Source: Serinus canaria
Taxonomy: Eukaryota > Chordata > Aves > Passeriformes > Fringillidae
DNA: 64,000 bases
Reading direction: 5' to 3'
Assembly (NCBI RefSeq): GCF_022539315.1
Contig: NC_066343.1
Span: 43,603,433-43,667,432, forward strand
Below are positions 23,983-37,450 of this stretch, piece by piece. Below the pieces are notes generated by a model. The model did not search any database and was not told where the DNA came from. It saw only the letters and a program-made list of their open reading frames with translations. Position numbers and translations under genes: made by a program. Position 1 is the first letter of the stretch; each line of letters begins with the position of its first letter.

Positions 23983-25966
23983 GCATTCTTTTTAGGGAAT
24001 GAAGAAAAGCATCCACACAGAAAATGAAAAACTTTCTTAGACATCATGACCATTTTATTTTACTACATGATGCAACTTGTAGCATTGCGCATGCTAGTTC
24101 ATCAATGCAAAATAATTCAATTGCTTTTGCCTAGTATCTATGTTGTATTTAGTATACTTTTTGATAGTGGTAAAATTTTAGGGGAAATATTTCTTCAACA
24201 TAAAGATCTAAGTGTAAATGAAATTTAAAAGCATCAAAGATTGGCTTGGAAGAAAAGGTAAAAAAGATGTCTGAGGGCAAGCAAATAATATTACAGGGAA
24301 AAACAAGACATACTGTAAAAGCCTCTGCAGAAGATTTGAAAGACAGTTAAATAAATGCCTCAAACCAGGAAAGAAAATGTGTAAGTTGCATTGTGGAAAA
24401 GGATTAAGTTACTATGATAGAAATAAAGTGATCAGATTTTTCCTTTTACTTGGAAAAATTACATGAAAAAGAAAGGTAGGAAGAAGCAAGAGACTGTACA
24501 TCCTCTTCTGTTGTCTATTCCTGTTTGCTTTGCCCTGCAAGCTCTTACACTTCCTTGTATGCTTTAGACATCAGATTTATTTTCCTTTATGACCAGCATG
24601 ATTAGTTTGCATTGCATCATAATCTCCACTGGCCTGCCTTTGCCATGATACATTAAATGCATTCTGTACACTGAGCTTTTTCCTTACTCCTCTCACCATT
24701 GCATCTCAGCAGTGCCTTTGCCACACAATTTGTATCTTTGCTGTGCTCCTCCTAACAGCAGAAGTGCGTAAATTGGAGTGTTTTGGATATTTCTAGAACT
24801 TTTAAAAATTTTTTCCCTCCTGTATGTTTACAGGAGATATAACAAAGATAGGAAATGTACCTTGTATTTGAAGCAGAAATCATTAAGTTTTGCACAGAAT
24901 TCCACAATCTCAAGATAGCTTGGTATTTTATACAGAGGAAAAGTTTTTTGTTTTGTCAAAAGCTTCTACATCCCGGTAGAGTGTTAGTAATGATCGCTGT
25001 CTTAATCTCCTAACTTTATCTGACCATACATCTATGCCTGTAAGTTGGAAACTTCTTGTAATACCCATTTGACACAGGTGGAACTGAACTACAAAGAGCT
25101 GCATTTGCTTAGGTCACACAAAAAAGAGTAGGAAACAGAATTGAACCAAATTCTCTGAAGAATCCCTGTGAGTGCCCCAACAGACATTATTCCTCTAGAG
25201 TAACAGCTTCTAGTATTTTCAGATTTTTATCTCTAGTAGTAAAAAAAATATTTTTCAATAAAAACAAGTGCCATCTTGAGAAGTATTTTGTTGATACAAA
25301 GAATTTATAATATATGTTCAATTGATGGTATCTTTGATCCAGAAGACATACTTCCTACTAATAAAAGGCATTCCAAGGTAAGGAGTATATTTGCTAATGT
25401 CATATATGTTATATAAATTATGTGGAAAATGAATGTAGTAAATTATATATTTCCATATTTATTTTCTTTAGTCTAAATACTCCATTTTCTTCCTTATTTT
25501 TAATTAATTGAAGAAATTGTATCTCAGAATAGAAGGGAGGAGAGAGAAAGATATGTGGCTTGAGGGTTGTAAGAGAAGTTGTTCTCAATACTACTAGTTT
25601 TTGGAGATCATTCCACCTAACATAGCAAGAGAAGTGCAGGGAATTTGAGAATACAGCTGCCTATGGTGACTGGAAAAGCAGAAGCCAAGGAAAACAGGAG
25701 GAAATGACCCATCTAGAACCAGGAGAGAAAGTGCATCATTAAATAAGTCACTGGGAAGTACTAGATCAGTACTGGAAACAAAATACATTGGGACAAATAA
25801 TTCTGAACAATTCCACACTTACCAAGGAAACTGCTGAAGGATGAAACTAAGTGCCTGAGTCATTTAAGCTGTCTAGAAGGACAGCTGTCAGTGTTCCTAA
25901 GTATTGAGAGTTCAGTGGTGTACACAGGTGTTCTTTAAACATCAATATACTTTTATACACTTTCAA

Positions 25967-25999
25967 TGGTTGATCAACCACTTTTTGTGGTTGATCAAC
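25967..25999. repeat. Perfect palindrome with a second near copy
   Basis: TGGTTGATCAACCA at 25967-25980 is its own reverse complement. Six bases later GTGGTTGATCAAC repeats most of it. This could be a paired binding site for a dimeric factor or simply a local duplication. Confidence 0.8.
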
Positions 26000-26753
26000 A
26001 TAATATCAACAATATCAACATTAACTTCCCTGAAGTGCCTGAGTAGTAAACTACGTCCTGAGATGGGCTAATAGCTCATTCTCAGAGAACTGAAAGCAGG
26101 TACTTTCATGCACTTTTCCAAAAAATGTTGAATATTATCAATTTCCACTTTTTTGACCTTATATCAATGTTATTTAGGGAAATCGAAGGCAGAATTTATT
26201 TTAAAATACCACAAAAACTAAGACAGTCAAAATATGTAGCAAATGTCTGCAATTTGTTTTAAAATATAGATTGACTTGTTTGGAATTTCAAGGTAGTGCC
26301 CTACATCATGCCTGACTAAAGAGCCTTACACTAAAGATTTTGTGGAAATCAAAGAAAATATGCCTATTTGTCTAAAGTCACAATAAAAAACACAGTAACA
26401 TTGTTTTCAATCTTGCTGTTTATCCCACCTATACTACATTGCCTAAACAGCAGGCGGAATAGATAATAACTGGGCATTCTCTACCCTCACTGGACGCTTG
26501 TTTTTTCAAGCACACACCCAAGACTTTACCCAAAAGTGAGAAAAAATAAAAGAAAGTCATAATCTAAGCTGTCCAAAATAAACTCTTCAGGATCAGTAAT
26601 AGCAGCTGTATGTCTCTTTCATCATAAATATTTTCCTTCCTAGCTCTCAGCATGGAAACCTGACTGCCAGTAGAACTGATATTAATGACAGATGATTGAG
26701 GGAAGTTCTAGAGATACATGAACACCATCACAAATTTCCAAGCAGGGATGAAG

Positions 26754-26790
26754 TATGCCCATTCCTTGTATGCCCATTCCTTGTATGCCC
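26754..26790. repeat. 15-bp tandem repeat, 2.5 copies
   Basis: TATGCCCATTCCTTG occurs twice in tandem and is followed by a partial TATGCCC. The copies are identical. Confidence 0.92.
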
Positions 26791-28675
26791 TGGTGCCTGA
26801 GTTCTGCTTTAAAGAAGAAGGAGAATTTATTTAATACTCTTGACCTACCTAACAGGTTTGTTCTACCGAACCAAGCTTCCCTTTGTGCAGAGTTTGTTTA
26901 GGTTCCCTGCATGACTTGAAAGCATTTATTCTTGAGCCTCTCTATTAACAAAGGATATTATAGCCAATTTTATATGCTAAGCAGTTTTTAAAAGAAAAAT
27001 TCAGATACCTAGTACTGTTTATATGAGACAAATTAATTTCATCTACTATACTTCAAAGCTTTGCAGCTTTGCAAATGCTTGTATCTTTGGGTATCCTTTG
27101 CCTTAAAGAGGTCTGATCCTGCTGTTTGACTTTTATTATTAACACAAAATTTCCATAAACCACTATTTGTTTTATGCAAAAAAATAGTTTTCTATTAACA
27201 GACAGTCCTTTAAGGTTCACAAATTTCTAATTTGTGTCTGTGATATAAAATGGACAGATCTCTAATTTCATACTGTAATCAAAATTAGCATATTGAAAGA
27301 TTTACAAGAAAACAAAACAATCATCCTGCCCTCAGTTCTAAAATTATTGCTTCCTGAGGATATAATAATTTTAAAAAATCCCCAGTCTGGATATGACTGC
27401 AGTATCACATGTTACTTCTAGGCCAGCCAAGTATCTTTACTGTGGTTAGTGGTCTGCAAGACAGTGCAAAAGACTTCAATTTGATTCCCTGCTTTTACTA
27501 GAACAAACAGACAGCTACATTTATGCCTATATAACAGCTTTCATCAAAGACTCTCTGAAGATGCAAAGCAAGAAAATGCAGAGCTGTTGCTGTTCTTAGA
27601 GTAATTTTACAATGGAGGAGGACATGCATGAAATACCAAGAAATTTGAAAAAAAATTTTCAAGCTTGAGAATATGTCATTATGGGAGATCTAGATTTTAT
27701 TACTGCTAAGTATTTCTACTAATGTTAAGTGAACCTACGTCTCTGTGTCAAGACAAAGAGACCTTAGCATCCTCAAAACTTGTTCTCTTAGATAGGTCTT
27801 ACAAGGTAGTTTTCAGAGAAGTCTTCAACCAGTCTCCACTGGTTTACCAGTGGATCTCCACTGTGCTCTACTGGCAAGGTTCTAATCAATTCACCTGAAT
27901 TAATAAGATTTTTATGATAGAAGCTAATTCTGCACAGAAGTACTGGACTATCTACAGTGGGTTTCAAGAGTCATGTAGAAGCACTTATCAGGGGTTTTTT
28001 TTTGTCCGGTTTGATAATATCTGTACTGTTTTTATGACTGGGCTGACAATCTTTGGATCAGCAGAGTCACAGCTACTTGTCTTCCAGTGTTCAAAAGTCT
28101 GCTGTGAAGTATGCCTAGGACAGGAAAAGAAGGAAACAGCTTATTTAGAAGGAAAAGTATTTTGTTTAGCTATTAAGAAAAATTCAAATTAAAGGCAGTG
28201 AAGTACAGGAATAGGCCACTTACAAAGTGTATAGTGGGATATTTTACGAAATTTCAAAACAACATGTCATAGAGATGTTCTATCCATAATAACCTTTTTT
28301 CAAAATAGATTACAAGTCCTGATATTTGTTACAAATCTGCAATTACATGAATTAAAGGTGACATACATACTACACAGATCCAGTTTAAAGGGAAGTAACA
28401 TATGTTTGTCAGACACAGGTGTGATGTTGGGTGGTTTGTGTCTCCTGCTCACCATCACAATGCTTGCTTTTCATCTACAAGATGTGATACCATTAATATT
28501 TTATATTACTGAATTTTTCTTTTCCAGGTATAAGTAAATAAGTAAATTTGGACCCTAAATTATTGGACTAGCCTTTATATTAATACAAAAAAAAATTAAA
28601 GGTTGGATGTTAGATTGTTCTGAATAAGACAAAGAGAGAATTAAATATTTTAAGAGCCAGAAGTTGCTTGCTAAG

Positions 28676-28693
28676 TTTTTTTTTTTTTTTTTT
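28676..28693. repeat. Poly(T) run (18)
   Basis: Uninterrupted T tract. Confidence 0.9.
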
Positions 28694-29397
28694 GCTGGCC
28701 CTTTGTTGCAAAATGAGTCTTTGAGCTAGTTGCACTCCTGATGAATAGTATTTTCTATTGTAGTCTGGAAAAAAGTATCTAGTGGTGTGCTTCTACACAG
28801 ATTTCCTGATTAAATGCCTCCTAAAGCTATACATGGAGGACCAGATGGATATGTCTTACCTCTGCATAAATGGGGCACTCCAATTAAAGATCATCCTTCC
28901 TTTTAAATATAGCATTTGTTTTAGCTCTAATTTTAAAGCAGTTGTTTCAATTCTATCAACATCTCTTGCAAAGCACTAAGCAATGCTTTCGTGTATGTGT
29001 ATGTGTGTGTTTGTGGCTGATCTCTAAAAGCAATAAAGTCACAGAAGATCTGAAGAAATTACAATGAAGTATTTTTTTGTCTTTTAAGAGAAATACATGA
29101 ATTGCATTAGAAGAGCCTAGACTATGCAGTTTCATTCTAAAAATGTGACTTGGACTGTATTTCAACCATTCTTTAACTTCTAGGGAGAAGGAAAAAAAAG
29201 AGAAGAAAACATATTGAAACTCGAAACTGTCCCATATGATTGAAGACTGGAAAAGGAAATAGCAACAAGTTATGGGAGGCACTGACAATAAAGCTTGGAT
29301 TCATATACTTTGAGCAACATCAAGACCCACAAGACTGTATCTGCTATGCTATCTAAAGACTCAGCTAAGATTGGGAGTAGCAAACCTGATATTTTAC

Positions 29398-29416
29398 TTT
29401 TTTTTTTTTTTTTTTT
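29398..29416. repeat. Poly(T) run (19)
   Basis: Uninterrupted T tract. Confidence 0.9.
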
Positions 29417-30314
29417 GCACTGAACTGAAGATGCCACAGAACTGCTAACTTTTGCTAACTGCTGTGCTAAATTGTTGTCATAGCTCTTATGTCACAGCTT
29501 GTGGTAGTTCTTCCGTAGCAATGTATTTGCTACCAGTGCAATAACAATTAATTTGCAGTAACAGGTCAACCAGAAGAAACTTAATCAAAGTGATCTGTGA
29601 AACAATGTTGTCTCCTTGGCTTGGGACAGATTGTAGTACTGCTTAAAATTTAAAATTTATGCAGTCTAAATCACAAAGGCAAACAGAGTACTGATAACCT
29701 TTTTTATTTATGTGTATCCAATATAAAATGACTTTTGTTGTACACAGTATTAATTTACGGAAGTCATACAGGATACATGCACATGAAAGCTTTTCAGGCA
29801 CACCAAGAAGTCACAAACAAGAGAATTAAAATAAACTGTTCATTGTATAGGGCATAATTTCACAAAGAAAATCTCATCTGCTACAGACTCAATGTCATAC
29901 TCTAAGAATAGCCACTCTTTCTGTGAGAGTATTTCACAGTCCTTCAAATGACAACTTCCTTTGTTTTATCCTTAGAGCCAATGGCCTATCCTCTTCATCT
30001 CTAGCTCTACTCTGTTCAAAGTTATTTCTTAACACTACTGGTAGGGTGAATTACACAAATGCAATTACCTTTTATAATAGAAAGTCACTTTTTTTATATC
30101 CTTGAATTCAAATGCACTGAAAGACTCTTGTGCCTTGCATAATTAATTTAAACTCACAAACTATAAGTTACCAATGTTGAAAACCCCACATTTTAAGTTT
30201 AAACTGGCACTAAAATGCCTCCAGGGTTCAAAAAGAACCATTTAGACAACTATTCCCTGTTTCCCGTATCTTGTCCATCCATACACACATGGAATAAATT
30301 CCTTTAATTAATTT

Positions 30315-30357
30315 CATACACACACACACACACACACACTCTCTCTCACACACACTC
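30315..30357. repeat. (CA)n microsatellite with CT interruption
   Basis: About eleven CA units, then CTCTCTCT, then further CACACA; a compound dinucleotide repeat. Confidence 0.93.
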
Positions 30358-32070
30358 ATACTGCTGGGGCAACAAATTTTGAGAAATTGGTTCAAGGTCA
30401 AAGACCAACACTTTGGATGTGAAATCAAAATAACTGTGAGTGGGGCAGCCAATAAAAAAAAGAAATTCAGAATTCTATCTGGATAGCATTGTCAATTGTG
30501 AACAGTATTTGGCTTATGATCAAGTGGTAGAAGTGCATGGATAAAAAGTACTTTAAAAAGAAAACCAGTTTTTGGACACAATATATTTAATTTCCTATTT
30601 TCTTCAGGTTCCTAAGATTTAAAATAATGCCAATTGCAAAGTCTAAGCCTTCTTTTAGTAATTGTACCTCAACATAACGAACAAATACAAGATGCCCAAA
30701 ACAAAGATGCATAAACAGTGTTTATAAAAAAAAGCAGAGAGAATACCTGGTACTCTATCTAGATCTTTGGATGTGAGGGTTACAATCAAGCTCAAGTCCA
30801 AACAAGACCTATTACGTATCTGCTATTAGAGTAGCACTGCTAGAAGAGGTCAAAATCTAAAAGCTGGGGTTTCATAAGAAGACAAGGATCAAGCTGTCAA
30901 TTCTTCTGCCTTCTTTTCTTTCTCTTGACATGAAGATCAAATAGTATTGTAAATGTCTGAAACAATGATAAAAAAAAAATAGAGAAGTTTTGATGGTTGA
31001 GAAATCTTGATGCCACATTATTTAAAGCTGGCTTTAATGCTCTGTACTATCTATATTCAGCTTAGGTTGCCACATCCACATTAAGCCACCATTTAAGCAA
31101 GGTGTGAATAGCAGAAAAATAATTTTTCTAAAAGCAGGGAAGTCTTAGCAGTAATCTTTCATGACTACACATGAAAGATTTTGTGATTTGCCCTGCCATA
31201 CAACACGTGACATTTTTGCTGTTTATAAGATATTGAGCCACCAATCACTATTAGCTCTGACTGGGGCATTTTATTTGTTAAAAGTAATTTATGAGATCAA
31301 GCTAAGTGCACAAATACTCACTTTAAGGTACCAGGATGAAATAAGTTAAATCCCATCAACAATTAGAGTTTAAGACAAAAGCAGTAAAGTGGATAAGAAA
31401 AAAAAGAGGGACTTTCCCATCGTGCACACAACTAACTCTCCAAGGTAATGATTTCTGACTGGTGTAATATAAAGAAAACAAATGGTAAAACACTAAGAGA
31501 ACTGAAAAACATTGAGATTCACTTGGGAAAAATACTCTCAAGTGTTATATGAGATAAGCTGAAACATATTCCAGAATGCATATAGAACACTACGTGTGGT
31601 CTTTGACTAGCAATTACTAAGTTATAGAAAACAATTTTGATGGACAAAGATTTGAAGTGACAACAGAGAAAGAAGAAACTTCAATCTAGAGACCTCTTAA
31701 ATGTAAACATATGTATTCCTATTGGAGAAAGGATGATAGAACTACCAAATAGATCCAAAAACATTTATTTTTACTTTTTGTACTACTATAAGTGAATTGG
31801 TGAAACTTGCTACACCATATTTCTTTCATCTCTACAGTTGAATAGTTTTGTTTCTTTCCTTATGTTTAAAATCTTCTAGTGTCCCTAACAAAAACTGTTG
31901 TAGAACTAAAAATAACATCTATATCTATTGCTTTTAATATATATTCTTTCAGCTGAGCTCACAGAGTCCTCGAAGCATATTTGTCTTAAAGAAAATCTGC
32001 TAAAGTGTTGGGGAAAGTTTAGGATAAATCAAACTGTGGTAGAAACCTCCAAAAGAGAGCTAAAAATATT

Positions 32071-32124
32071 TGGTACAAATATAATAATATATGGTACAAA
32101 TAAAATATAATATATGGTACAAAG
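32071..32124. repeat. Imperfect AT-rich tandem repeat around TGGTACAAA
   Basis: TGGTACAAA recurs three times about 22-24 bp apart, separated by ATATAATAATAT-type spacers. Confidence 0.8.
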
Positions 32125-33773
32125 AAAAGAAGATAGATTTGTTGCAGACAACTATTTTTCATTCTCCAAAATCACCATTAGGATTGGGAGGACTTAACAA
32201 CATTAACATGCTGGAAAAGCTTTGAATAGCCTTCAATATTCAAGTGCAAGAGGCAAAAAAAAACATAATTAGCTATTCTTACTTCACTTCTTCCATGACA
32301 ATAATACTTTTTGACTCAGAACACTACAGTATCAGTATTGTTATTTGACATAGTTTCTTGAGCTTAATACTGAATTTTGACAGCTGGCTAGCAGGGGTTA
32401 GAAAGTTGTATGTTCAGAAGTTAAGCAAAGTTATCATTACAAGTGTGTACACAATATTATTACAGCCCTTTCATGCGACGAGTACACAGCATCTGAAATT
32501 TTATGCTCGTGTACTGTTTTCTTCCTGCAACATGTGTCTGCATCAAGTACAGAGAAACGATGACCTTGTCTAAACAGACTGCCTGTATAACGAATGGAGC
32601 TTCTTTTCTAATATTCATGCTTAATTTACTGCTAAAATTTTAAGGTGTGATAAACAAGACAGAAAAAGAAAGATGGAACTACGGTTAAAGCAGATGTAGC
32701 AGTTAAACTTCATCCTGAAGACCTAGATTCTCCTTCTGTCTCTGAGCTCCTGTGTGATCCTGTGCAGCTGACTTTAAACCAAATGCTTACAGTTGGTCCC
32801 TAGTTTTCCACATCTTGTCTCAGGCCGCTGAGATTCACAACTATGTTTAGGTGAACCCCTTCAGAAGCAGCACCCTTGATACTCTGCCAACATAAGGTCA
32901 AACTTCAAATTCCATCAGGAAATGGAATTCTTAGTTTGACTAAGAAAACTTTAGACCCTTTTTTATAATAAATGCTCAGATACTCTCTCCTAGTCAGATT
33001 ATTGACAATGGTTGAAGTTCTCCCAAATATCATAATGTGATAAACTAACATAAAACTCAAACAAAAATGCCTAAAAAGAAGAAAAAAATTAAAAGAATAA
33101 AAGGGAAAATAAGAATCTCTACTAGAAAGTGGGAGTCTATCTGTTGTAAATCATGCTGTATGGCAGGCCAGCTGTTGTAAGTAGCACTTAGCATAGAAAC
33201 TTAAAAAAAATATTCACTATGTATATGGATGGTACAGCCATGTTCCTAAATAACATGAATAATCAGACTAGGACTTTATGATGGCATTGGTCCAAAATAT
33301 TGATGGGTATTTTTGGAATGGATTGTTTGCCCCAGTACAAGTTGTGGATTACAGAAAACAGGTCTCATTTTCAGGACTGGGAATAATTTCTCTGTTGGAG
33401 ATTCTTTCTACCAGTAAACTCCTTTTTCATTTACATTTCAATTATACCATTCTCTAGAAGTGTTCTGTCCTACCTTGTCACCCATCAGAATATGGGAGAT
33501 TTCAGTTTGGTACCTTTCAGGACTGGTGCCTTATGTCCCACCTCACCTCTCTTTGCTCTGTGGGAAAATCCTCTGGACCACACCTCCAGGTTTGCAAAAT
33601 GGACAAGATTCAAGTGAAGCATAAATTCTTTCTTTGAGAAATAGGATCAAGACAGCAGAGAAATACCACACTCTGGAGCTATCACAATCTAGATGAATTA
33701 TGGTTCCATTCTTCTCAAGTTGCAGTTACTACTTAGACTCTAATTTGCAATAGCTTGGTGCTTCAATCTGTGA

Positions 33774-33903
33774 AAAACAAAAGCAACAAACCAACCAACC
33801 AACCAAGAAAAATCCCAACAGCAAAAAAACAAACCAACCAAAAGAAAAAGCTCTCCCCAAACCCAAAAGACTCCCCAAAACCCCAAGAAACAAACAAAAA
33901 ACC
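33774..33903. repeat. A/C-rich low-complexity tract with (CCAA)n
   Basis: A T-depleted stretch of CAAACCAACCAACCAACC followed by CCCAAAA-type runs. It resembles a degraded tetranucleotide microsatellite. Confidence 0.85.
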
Positions 33904-35109
33904 CTGACGAAAATTATTTTACTTTCTAACTTTGCTCACACTAATGAATCTTAGACAAGGAATTCTAATTCTATTACTAATTCTTTACAGTGGTCATATC
34001 TGGTTTTAAAGGAAAATTACAGTGAGAAAGAGGCTGAAATTGTTAGAGACACTGTTTTCTTCATGAAAAAACACCATTAGACCAAGAAGCCAATAGAAGT
34101 TTAGGCCTTGCACTTACTCTCTGAAACCTTGCATATAATATCAAAAAATGTAAGGTAATGACACACGTTGAGAAGTCATAAGACAGTCCTGTGATACACC
34201 ATGAGTCTGTATGCTGTCTTTTGACACTGAACTGCAAGTAAAGGTCTGTTGTCATCATTTCCCACAATATCAATGATGTGCTGATTTCACAATCACTGTA
34301 GCACTATAAAGAAATAAAAGGCACTGTGCGTGTGGATGGTATAGTATTTTAATGTAGGCTCTATCTTCTTAGTTTTATCTCAAAATATAGTACACAGTAG
34401 ACAATGTGCATTAAATATGTATTAAATATATGTGACTGAAAGCATGACTTTGAAAGAGGTGAAATTTCAGAAGAACTTGGAGCTTTTTCAGTCTGAAGAC
34501 TAAAGATGTTATGTATTCAAATTCCACCAGTTAGTTATCTTGGTACTGATCCTATAGGCAGAAGTATCGTACCCCACAATGTTTATCCTGTAACCCCATA
34601 CTGTCAACCCACGAATCAGAAATCCCAACAGCCAGCTTGCCTCCAGTCATTTTACCTCCTCATCAGCTTTCAAGAGGCTGTAATATGCTGCCAATACAAA
34701 AGACATTGGCTTATTGACAGGTGGAATAAAAAAAAAGGTTTAAAAATGCTGAATCAAATATCAAGCAAGATAACAAAGGAGTAACTCCATGAAGCTTTAT
34801 TGGTTACCATATAAAATTACTTAGCATCTTTAAAAATAATGTAACTGGAAGCTATTAATGATTGTGATACAGTTAGAGGTTCTTTGAAATGACAGATGAG
34901 AGCTTAGATACATTTTTTTTATTGATATAGCCTATTATCAATGCAAACGACTAATTTAGTACATATAGAAATATATCCTTCAAATGCCTAGCCCCAGTTT
35001 AAAAAAAAAATGTTTTCCAAAGTAGTAAGGAAATCTACTTTTAAATTTAGCTGAATGGCCATCTACCTACTCTAATACTTTCATAATGCTGTAGCCATTT
35101 ACCCATTTA

Positions 35110-35470
35110 TAATTTTGACTCACTTCGGGGAAACTGCACAGTGAAGATTAGCCTTGTAACGGGCATGGCATGTCTTTATCTAGCAGGTGACCGCCTTTTG
35201 CGAGCCAAGGTTGCAGCACTTTTTTAATTTCCATCAGCCTGCTTTGACCCTTCCCTCCTTCGTATGAGTAGAGGTGGTTGTGAGGCTCTGAAGGCTTTGA
35301 CCACGAGGGGGCTGTGTGAACACAATTTTTTGGCAACTTCTTGGCCCTTCCTTGGTTCAAAAGGGCAAATGCGTTTTTATGTACGATAAAATGTGACTTT
35401 GAAATAATTAACAAGGTTTTTCTTATCTCTCCCCTTTGACAGAAAACGCACCAAGTCATGGTTTAATTAG
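35110..35470. promoter_or_regulatory. Candidate distal regulatory element upstream of the island
   Basis: This block differs from the surrounding AT-rich DNA: it is more balanced in composition, contains several CpGs, and has dense non-repetitive motif-like words, including GCAGGTG E-box-type sequence and a strong CTCF-like site. It is about 1 kb upstream of the CpG island. A 103-codon minus-strand ORF runs through it, but its composition is not convincing as protein. The regulatory assignment is inference from composition and position. Confidence 0.35.
35301..35314 (+). promoter_or_regulatory. Predicted CTCF binding site
   Basis: CCACGAGGGGGCTG matches the well-known CTCF core (CCASYAGRKGGC) at every position but one, and G is commonly tolerated at that position. 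It would place an insulator or loop anchor about 0.8 kb before the CpG island. Occupancy cannot be seen from sequence. Confidence 0.5.
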
Positions 35471-36099
35471 TCCCGTGATTTTTTTAATTTATTTTTTTAT
35501 TATTATTAGAGTTCAAATTACTTGAAATATTCATTGGTCATGGTATTTCTACAAAAATCTCCAAAGCCTAATGAACGCAAAATCATTTTGAATCGTCGCT
35601 TAGAGCCTGAAACATGCCTTCAAAGATCAAAACTAACTCTGATGAAGTGTGGCCACTGCAAACCTGTCCATAAACTGGTACGTATTGTGCCTAATCAAGG
35701 TATCTGACAAATACCCAGAAAACAAAAATAATTTTTCACAGAAACAGACATTGAGATATATCAGGTTTTATGACAAACTAGTTTGATACTAATACAGATA
35801 ATTTACCCTTCTCTCTTCTGACAGACATAGGAAATACACAAGTAACAAAGATGCCAAAATATGGTAACAAGCTTGGGAAGTTGGCAATTCCCGGGGACAT
35901 GCCGTTCATTACAGCAAGCTTACTGTGAGTTCAGTCCACAGCAGATGCAGGAAAAATCAGGAGTGCAGACGGCTACCTCCCGTCTTCTCTCAATTTTTCT
36001 CAGCTCCTGCTAGGTCATCTGAGTGTCCAGCTACACCAAACGGGAGCAAAATGTTCTGTGTTTCACATCGCCTGGAAAGTTCTCCTCATGTTCACTTTT

Positions 36100-37450
36100 T
36101 AACGGTCCGGCCGTGTTTAAACCTCGTGTATAGACCTCGTGTTTACACGGCGCCTGACGAGGGGAGCCGGTTTTGACCGCACTGGTGACCCTCAGCGCCT
36201 TCTCAGGCCGGACGCGAGGGACAGCCGGGCTGGGCTGCCCGTCCCCGCAGGTGAAGCCCGCCAGCCCTCAGCCACCTTCCCCCGACCGAGCAGCCCGCGT
36301 CACGCGGGTCGGCTCTGCCACCCCCTCGGCGCCGCCGGCGGGGCTCGCGTGGAGGCCGGCGCTTCGAACCGGTAAGGGAAGGTTTCACAGGGGACAGCGG
36401 GAGCTGGCGGTCGGCAGTGCGGAGCCCCGGACCGAGCGCCGGCTCCGTGCGCAGCGGCGCGGGCCGATCCGCCGGCGGCCGCGGGAGGGCGCGGAACGTC
36501 CCGCCCCGCCCCGCGCCCCGCGGGAGCGCGCCCGGCCGGCCGCCGTGTGCCTGCGCGCCCAGCCAGGGCCGCGGCGGCGGCTGCGCTTCCACGGCGCCGC
36601 CGGGGCAGGGTTTCGCTCGGTTTGGCTGCTTGTCACACACAGATGTGACTCTTGTCTGTTCCCTGCGAACGTACAACCGTGACGGCTCACCTCCTCCCGC
36701 CTCCCTTACCCCCCCCACCCCTCCCGACAGGGAAAAAAAAAAAAAAAAAGAAAAAAAAATCCCACCCTTTTACAAAATATTTCCTCAGATCCCACACCGA
36801 GCAGCAGCCGCCGCCGCCGCCGCCGCAGAGCCCTGGGAGCTGATGGAGCAATGGGTGGGAAGCGGGAAACCGGCACCACGAGCAAAAACTTCGCCTAACT
36901 TTTCCCTTCCTTTCTAACGCTCTTCCCTCTTCCCCTCCGGCTCCTTACCCCCTCTTCTGGGCTACGCTCCATTTTCCGCCGTCTCTCTGCCCCCTTTCAG
37001 CCCTCCCTCCAGCTTTCTTTCGCATTGCCGCCTTCCCTCTCGCTCGCTCCAGCAGCGCCTGGAGCCGATAAGGAAGAGGAGAAGCAGCGGGAGGGACTGC
37101 AGCCGCTCGAGGAGCAGCAGGGCGGAGGACGGGCAGGCGAAAGGGGCCAGAGGAGGCAGAGGCGCGGCAGCCCCGCGCGGCGCCGCCGGCCGCCCTCGCC
37201 ACAAAGTTGGCGGCGGTCGCTGGGTGTTTTTGACAGCTGGGCGCGGGCGGCCTCTGCCGCGGCCCCCGCCTGGCACAGAAAGTTTGCGGGGGAGGGAGCA
37301 GGCAGAGGGAAGGGGAAAGAGCAGTCGGGGGTGTGTGTGTGTGTGAAAAAATAACCCCCTCTGCCTCCCTGCCTGGCGCCCTGGCCCGAGAGCGCGGGGT
37401 TAGAAGGAAGCAGCGCTGCCCTCTCGGACCCGCTCGCAGCCTCCCCCCGC
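36100..37450 (+). promoter_or_regulatory. CpG island promoter
   Basis: The sequence changes abruptly from AT-rich to G+C-rich with very frequent CpG, from TCCGGCCG at about 36105 to CCCGCTCGCAGCC near 37440. It contains GC boxes (CCCGCCCCGCCCCGCGCCCC near 36500), a GTGCGCAGCGGCGC stretch near 36447, and a CCG trinucleotide run. No convincing TATA box was seen, in keeping with dispersed initiation at CpG-island promoters. Direction (plus strand) is inferred from the ATG-free tract and splice donor downstream. The long ORFs on both strands are artefacts of GC-rich sequence lacking stops. Confidence 0.85.
36805..36827. repeat. (CCG)n trinucleotide run
   Basis: GCAGCAG followed by about six CCG units inside the CpG island, near the likely transcription start zone. 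Confidence 0.88.

Larger units (their letters stand above)
14561..35109. other. About 20 kb gene-poor, AT-rich region
   Basis: No coding exon, RNA gene, CR1 or LTR was recognised. It contains only simple repeats and small tandem duplications, which are listed separately. ORFs of 60-118 codons are scattered on both strands without protein-like composition or flanking splice signals that stand out. Confidence 0.55.

Noticed and set aside
30205..30240. GGTTC-type words as a possible tRNA box B
   Set aside because: No cloverleaf could be drawn around them and no A box lies upstream. The GGTTCAAAAAGAACC word is only a small inverted repeat.
35148..35459. 103-codon minus-strand ORF
   Set aside because: No recognisable family or flanking splice signals; the underlying DNA is more convincing as a regulatory element.
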